Source: Intrasporangium calvum | GTDB taxonomy: Bacteria > Actinomycetota > Actinomycetes > Actinomycetales > Dermatophilaceae | Length of the DNA stretch: 36,645 bases | Assembly (NCBI RefSeq): GCF_028446585.1 | Contig: NZ_JAPFQL010000025.1 | Span: 1 to 36,645 of the forward strand | Reading direction: 5' to 3' | Shown: positions 32,907 to 36,645 of the stretch, piece after piece | How the letters are laid out: each line of letters opens with the position of its first letter | How positions within the stretch are numbered: position 1 is the first letter of the stretch | Program-made: the position numbers and the translations under genes | Notes under the pieces: model-generated | What the model saw: only the letters and a program-made list of their open reading frames with translations | What the model was told of the DNA's origin: nothing | Database searches by the model: none

Positions 32907-34011
32907 GGAGCCGCCGTGCGATGGCCGGGTAGGCGTGCATGTCGTGCAGGGCATTGCCCCGGCTCACCAGCCCGGACAGCAGGACTGGGCTGAAGTGGTT
33001 CAGTCCCGCCTCGGCAAGCGCCCGGACGCGAGTGACCACATCGTCCGGGGTCCCCACCATGACCCCCACCGCGGCAACCTCCTCGGGGACGGACCGCATC
33101 GCCTCTCGCGTCACACCCGGGTCGAGCCTTTCGGGCAGCATGTCCACGAACCCGCCGAAACGCGGTCCGAGCGGATGGTCGGCACCAACCTTCGCCCACG
33201 CCCCAGCAGGTGCCATGAGCGCGAGATACCGCACCATCTGACTCCGGAGCAGGGTCCGGACCTCACGCTCGTCGCGGGCCAGGAGGAGATAGCAGGCCAG
33301 GCCCGCTGTGATCGCCTCGGGCGACCTGCCCGCACGGACCGCCGCGGCCCGGACAGCCTGCCACATCTGACCGTAGTCCTCGGGCGAGCTCACGACGGTG
33401 GGCAACCAGCCGTCCCCGAAGCGCCCCGTCAGCTCGAGCATCCGCGGCCCGTGGGCGCCGATCCAGATCTCGGGAGTCCGGCCTAGCGGAGCCTGGAGGC
33501 CCATGACGGCACCCCTCAGCTGGTAGTACTCACCCTCGAAGTCACCGAGCCGGCCAGCGAGGGCATCCCGCAGGATGTGCACCGCCTCCTGCAGCCGGCC
33601 GAACCCGTGGTCGGTGGGGAGGCCGTAGGGCTCGAGGTTCTCCCGCTCGCCAGAGCCGATCCCGAGGATCGGCGCGCCGCGGGTCAGGTGGGACAGCGTG
33701 AGCATGGTCTGCGCGACGACGACCGGATGCCGCCGGATCGGGTCCGTCACCGAGACACCGACCCGCATCCGCCCGGCCCGAGCCGCGACCCAGCCCAGGG
33801 TGGCGGCGTAGTCGAACATCGAGTGTGCGCTCGATCCGCGAAGCCACGTCATCTCCGGCCAGAGCGCCTCCGGGAAGGGCGACTGCAGGTGATCGGGGAC
33901 CATGAGACTGTCGAGCCGGGCCAGGCGCGCGAGCCGCACCTGCAGGGCGACCAGCGGGGCAGGCGGCCCGGCGGGGCTCACCAGGCCGACGCGGACCCGT
34001 GGATGGCTCAT
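32893..34011 (-). CDS. LLM-class oxidoreductase, probably F420- or flavin-dependent
   Basis: 372 residues from ATG 34011 (GGGAGCG upstream). Luciferase-like monooxygenase family TIM barrel: GLVSPAGPPAPLVALQVRLARLARLDSLMVPDHLQ, GVSVTDPIRRHPVVVAQTMLTLSHLTRGAPILGIGSGERENLEPYGLP, and EIWIGAHGPRMLELTGRFGDGWLPT. These match F420-dependent enzymes of the MER/FGD-like group, common in Actinobacteria. Substrate unknown. No F420 synthesis gene is in the window. Single gene; upstream of it lies the M24 gene in the same direction at 108 bp. Confidence 0.88.
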   Translation of the reverse strand: MSHPRVRVGLVSPAGPPAPLVALQVRLARLARLDSLMVPDHLQSPFPEALWPEMTWLRGSSAHSMFDYAATLGWVAARAGRMRVGVSVTDPIRRHPVVVAQTMLTLSHLTRGAPILGIGSGERENLEPYGLPTDHGFGRLQEAVHILRDALAGRLGDFEGEYYQLRGAVMGLQAPLGRTPEIWIGAHGPRMLELTGRFGDGWLPTVVSSPEDYGQMWQAVRAAAVRAGRSPEAITAGLACYLLLARDEREVRTLLRSQMVRYLALMAPAGAWAKVGADHPLGPRFGGFVDMLPERLDPGVTREAMRSVPEEVAAVGVMVGTPDDVVTRVRALAEAGLNHFSPVLLSGLVSRGNALHDMHAYPAIARRLRSGR

Positions 34012-34118
34012 CACGACGCTCCCTTCCTGCACCTTCGCCGCTCCGACCGTAGGGCGTGGCCCCCGTCAGCAGCAGGGTCGAACGTCCCTGTTCCACCGTC
34101 GAGGTGGGAGGGGATCGG

Positions 34119-35246
34119 TCACAGCACCGTCAGGTCGCGGGGGCGCTGGTTGAGGCGCTCGACTCCCGTCTCGGTCACCGCGACGATGTCCTCGATCCGG
34201 GCACCCCAGCGGCCGGGGAAGACGATGCAGGGCTCGACGCTGAACGTCATCCCCGGCTCGAGCGGCAGCGCGTTGCCCTCGACGATGTAGGGCTCCTCGT
34301 GGACGTCGAGCCCGATCCCGTGGCCGGTCCGGTGGATGAAGTGGTCCCCCAGGCCCGCATCGACGAGCACCTGCCGGGCGGCCCGGTCGACGTCCTGGCA
34401 GGTGACGCCCGGACGGACCGCCGCGACGGCCGCCTCCTGCGAGGCCTGCAACGCTGCGTACGCGGAGGGGACGTCGGGCAGCGAAGCCGGCCCAGCGGCA
34501 TACGTCCTCGTGCTGTCCGAGCAGTAGCCCGAGGGAAGCGGCCCCCCGATGTCCACCACGACGACGTCGCCGCGCTCGATGACGCGGTCGGAGACGCCGT
34601 GATGCGGGCTGGAGCCGTTGGGTCCCGAGCCGACGATGACGAACTCCGCTGTCGCATGGCCCTCCTCGACGATGGCCGCAGCGATGTCCGCGCCGACCTC
34701 GCGCTCCGTGCGGCCGGGACGCAGCCACTCGGACATGCGCGCGTGGACCCGGTCGATCGCCGCGCCCGCCGCCCGCAGCTCGGCGAGCTCGTCGGGAGTC
34801 TTGCGCATCCGCAGCTCGCGGACGATCGGCCACGCCGGACGCTGGTCCGTCGCGCCCGCATCCCGGAGCTGGAAGAGGTGCAGGGCCGTCGTCGTGTCGG
34901 AGAACGCCATCGGGCCGCGCTCCAGCCCCGCCAGCGCGAGGGCATGGGCGTCCTCGCCGTCGACCCACGGACGCACCTCGACCCCGAGGTCCTCGAAGGG
35001 CACGTGGCCGAGGCCCGCGTGCTCGAGCTTCGGGACGACGAAGTGCGGCGGGCGGGCCGGGTCGGCCGGCACGACGAGCGCGGTCAGCCGCTCGAACGAG
35101 GCGCCCGCGATGCCGATGAGGTAGCGCAGGTCCGACCCCGGGGAGACCACGACGGCCGAGACCCCCGCGTCCCGCGTCAGCGCTCGGAGCCGGTCGAGCC
35201 GGTCGCGGGAGGTCCGGACGTCGACGGCGGAGGAGAGCACACCCAT
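34119..35246 (-). CDS. M24-family metallopeptidase (Xaa-Pro aminopeptidase-like)
   Basis: 375 residues. Creatinase/prolidase architecture: N-terminal domain to about 140, catalytic pita-bread domain after RELRMRKTPDELAELRAA. The five metal ligands are all present: Asp232 (VVVDIGG), Asp244 (CSDSTRT), His309 (HRTGHGIGLDVHE), Glu338 (FSVEPC) and Glu352 (ARIEDIV). It cleaves N-terminal residues before proline, or dipeptides with C-terminal proline. An exact copy of the dispersed 12-mer (34493) encodes YAAG just after the second ligand motif, in a surface loop. Divergent from the nuclease gene. Confidence 0.92.
   Translation of the reverse strand: MGVLSSAVDVRTSRDRLDRLRALTRDAGVSAVVVSPGSDLRYLIGIAGASFERLTALVVPADPARPPHFVVPKLEHAGLGHVPFEDLGVEVRPWVDGEDAHALALAGLERGPMAFSDTTTALHLFQLRDAGATDQRPAWPIVRELRMRKTPDELAELRAAGAAIDRVHARMSEWLRPGRTEREVGADIAAAIVEEGHATAEFVIVGSGPNGSSPHHGVSDRVIERGDVVVVDIGGPLPSGYCSDSTRTYAAGPASLPDVPSAYAALQASQEAAVAAVRPGVTCQDVDRAARQVLVDAGLGDHFIHRTGHGIGLDVHEEPYIVEGNALPLEPGMTFSVEPCIVFPGRWGARIEDIVAVTETGVERLNQRPRDLTVL
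34493..34504 (-). repeat. dispersed 12-mer, copy in the M24 peptidase gene
   Basis: Exact copy, read as TYAAGPA after the CSDSTRT ligand motif; 3' flank GGGCCGGC as in the purA and fba copies. Confidence 0.9.
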
Positions 35247-35354
35247 GGACCGACCTTACGGCCGGCGGTGGGGGTTGGCTGTCGGCGGCCGGTGCTATCA
35301 ATGGCGTCGAGGAGACTTGCGCGGGTCGGAGCGCGAGCCGACGAGGGAGGTCCC

Positions 35355-36645
35355 GTGTTCCTGCTGGGAGAGCGCGTCGTGTGGTCGGCGTCCGACCTCG
35401 CGGCCGCGACCGAGTGCGAGTTCCGGGTCGCCCGGCGGCTCGACGTCAAGCTCGGTCGGATCGCGGCATCCGCCGAGATCGCCGACCCGCTCCAGGAGCG
35501 GATCGCCACGCTCGGCGACGAGCATGAGCGCCGCCTCCTCGAGCGGTATGCGGCTGCGGGCGACGTGGCCCGGGTCGAGCGGCTCAGCGGCGCCCACACG
35601 CAGGAGCGGCTGCGCGAGCTCCACACGACGAGCATCGGGCGCTTCACCGAGGGTGGCGTCGTCTACCAGCCCGGCTTCTTCGACGGCGAGTTCTTCGGCT
35701 ACGCCGACTTCGTCGAGCCCTCGCCGGACGGGTGGGTCGTGGCAGACGCCAAGCTCGCCCGCAGCGCCAAGCCGAAGGCCATGCTGCAGGTCGCGTCCTA
35801 TGCCGACCAGCTGGAGCAGGCCGGGCTGCAGGTCGCCGGCGAGGGCGCGCTCCTGCTCGGCGACGGCCGGCGCGAGGTCGTGCCGCTCCACGAGGTGCTC
35901 CCGGTCTTCCGGGCTCAGCGAGAGCGGCTGCGCGCGATCATTGCCGAGCGGTTGGGTGCCAGTGCCGCGCTGGCCTGGGGCGAGGACAGCCACTCCATCT
36001 GCGGGCACTGCCCCGAGTGCGTCGAGTCGATCGAGGCCCACGACGACCTGCTCCTCGTCGCCGGCCTGCGGCGCGACCAGCGACGCAAGCTGCGCGAGGC
36101 CGGCATCCGCACGCTGCACGACCTGGCGGGCTCCGAGTCGGGGCCCGAGGGTCTCAGCCCGGCCACCCATGCTGCCCTGCGGACCCAGGCCAGGGCCCAG
36201 GCTCGCCAGCTCGCATCCGGCACCGTCTCGTTCGAGCCGGCGCAGCGGCCGGCCGGCGAGCCTGCCGCGACGCTGCCGCCGAGGTCCGACGGCGACATCT
36301 TCTTCGACTTCGAGGGCGACCCGCTCCACAGCGAGGACGACCCCGCCGTGGCCGGGCTCGAGTACCTCTGGGGCCTGCGACTCGCGAGCGGGACACCCGG
36401 CGAGGGCCAGTTCCAGCCGCTCTGGGCGCACGACTACGCGGAGGAGCGGGCGGCGTTCGTCGAGTTCATGCAGATCGTCGCCGAGCGGAGGCAGCGGTGG
36501 CCGGACCTGCACATCTACCACTACGCGCCTTACGAGACGACCGCCCTGAAGCGTCTGGCGGGTCGTTACGGCCTGCTCGAGGCCGAGCTCGACGACCTGC
36601 TCCGGAGCAGGGTCTTCGTCGACCTCTACTCCGTGGTGCGCCGCG
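35355..36645 (+). CDS. TM0106-family RecB-like nuclease/helicase (3' end outside window)
   Basis: 430 codons visible from GTG 35355 (GGGAGG upstream), continuing past the right edge. The start VFLLGERVVWSASDLAAATECEFRVARRLD and the block PGFFDGEFFGYADFVEP followed by VADAKLARSAKPKAMLQVASYADQLE are the RecB/Cas4-like (PD-D/ExK) signature: Asp of GYADF and the D-x-K of VADAKLA. Cysteines in CGHCPECVESIEAHDDLLLVAGLRRDQRRKLREAGI sit in the CRISPR-like/TM0106 region. DIFFDFEGDPL and HIYHYAPYE form a second, RNase H-like domain. Full-length members add a C-terminal superfamily I helicase, not visible here. It is a DNA-repair type protein; no CRISPR array is nearby. Confidence 0.88.
   Translation, partial: MFLLGERVVWSASDLAAATECEFRVARRLDVKLGRIAASAEIADPLQERIATLGDEHERRLLERYAAAGDVARVERLSGAHTQERLRELHTTSIGRFTEGGVVYQPGFFDGEFFGYADFVEPSPDGWVVADAKLARSAKPKAMLQVASYADQLEQAGLQVAGEGALLLGDGRREVVPLHEVLPVFRAQRERLRAIIAERLGASAALAWGEDSHSICGHCPECVESIEAHDDLLLVAGLRRDQRRKLREAGIRTLHDLAGSESGPEGLSPATHAALRTQARAQARQLASGTVSFEPAQRPAGEPAATLPPRSDGDIFFDFEGDPLHSEDDPAVAGLEYLWGLRLASGTPGEGQFQPLWAHDYAEERAAFVEFMQIVAERRQRWPDLHIYHYAPYETTALKRLAGRYGLLEAELDDLLRSRVFVDLYSVVRR

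Noticed and set aside
35355-36645. RecB-like nuclease as a Cas4 of a CRISPR system
   Set aside because: No repeat array or other cas gene in the window; motifs fit the TM0106 nuclease-helicase family.

Overview
The window is about 36.6 kb of high-GC (roughly 70%) chromosome from an actinobacterium, most likely a Micrococcales member of the Intrasporangiaceae type. This is inferred from several things: GTG starts, 4-bp GTGA/ATGA stop-start overlaps, a DUF3151 gene coupled to class II aldolase, a HelD-type helicase, a class I LysRS, and an F420/LLM-type oxidoreductase. It holds housekeeping genes with a few accessory inserts. I see no rRNA, tRNA, CRISPR array, IS element or prophage.

Layout. 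1-10157 holds purine synthesis genes, mostly on the minus strand: a left-truncated large-type purL, a secreted 5'-nucleotidase, a LURP-one-like gene, then purC, purD and a GNAT gene. They are interrupted by a plus-strand DUF559/AbiEi-like gene bracketed by two related 88-bp palindromic elements. 10219-12480 is a HelD-like helicase on the plus strand. 12481-12965 is a 485-bp gap with hairpins and possibly a decayed HNH remnant. 12966-16106 is purA-lysS (class I). 16241-18416 is a tightly coupled three-gene cassette: WXG-like partner, polymorphic toxin, candidate immunity protein. 18589-22573 holds a lipid kinase, a VOC fragment, a flippase-like membrane protein, a cupin, a VOC protein and a Crp/Fnr regulator. 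22649-28788 is a HepT remnant followed by a complete PTS fructose system (fruR-fruK-fruA, then ptsH-ptsI). 28932-30885 is a flavin/F420-binding oxidoreductase-like gene and fba-DUF3151. 31133-36645 holds a secreted S1 protease, a secreted unknown, an LLM oxidoreductase, an M24 peptidase and the start of a TM0106-type nuclease.

How the genes work together. purL, purC, purD and purA cover de novo purine synthesis, and the secreted nucleotidase could salvage external nucleotides. FruA imports and phosphorylates fructose with phosphate from PtsI and HPr, FruK makes fructose-1,6-bisphosphate, and Fba (in the next operon) cleaves it, so fructose catabolism is nearly contiguous. The toxin cassette looks like an interbacterial effector exported by a type VII (ESX) system.

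The most striking signal is a dispersed 12-mer, CGTATGCCGCTG. It occurs exactly 11 times on either strand, where about 0.004 copies are expected for equal base frequencies, and four more times with one mismatch. Seven of the 11 lie between genes, two pairs form long inverted repeats placed like terminators, and the rest lie inside essential genes. This resembles the DNA uptake sequences of Neisseria and Pasteurellaceae, which I do not know to have been described in Actinobacteria. The second notable structure is the DUF559 endonuclease-like gene between two 88-bp palindromes, similar in layout to a RAYT transposase between REP sequences.
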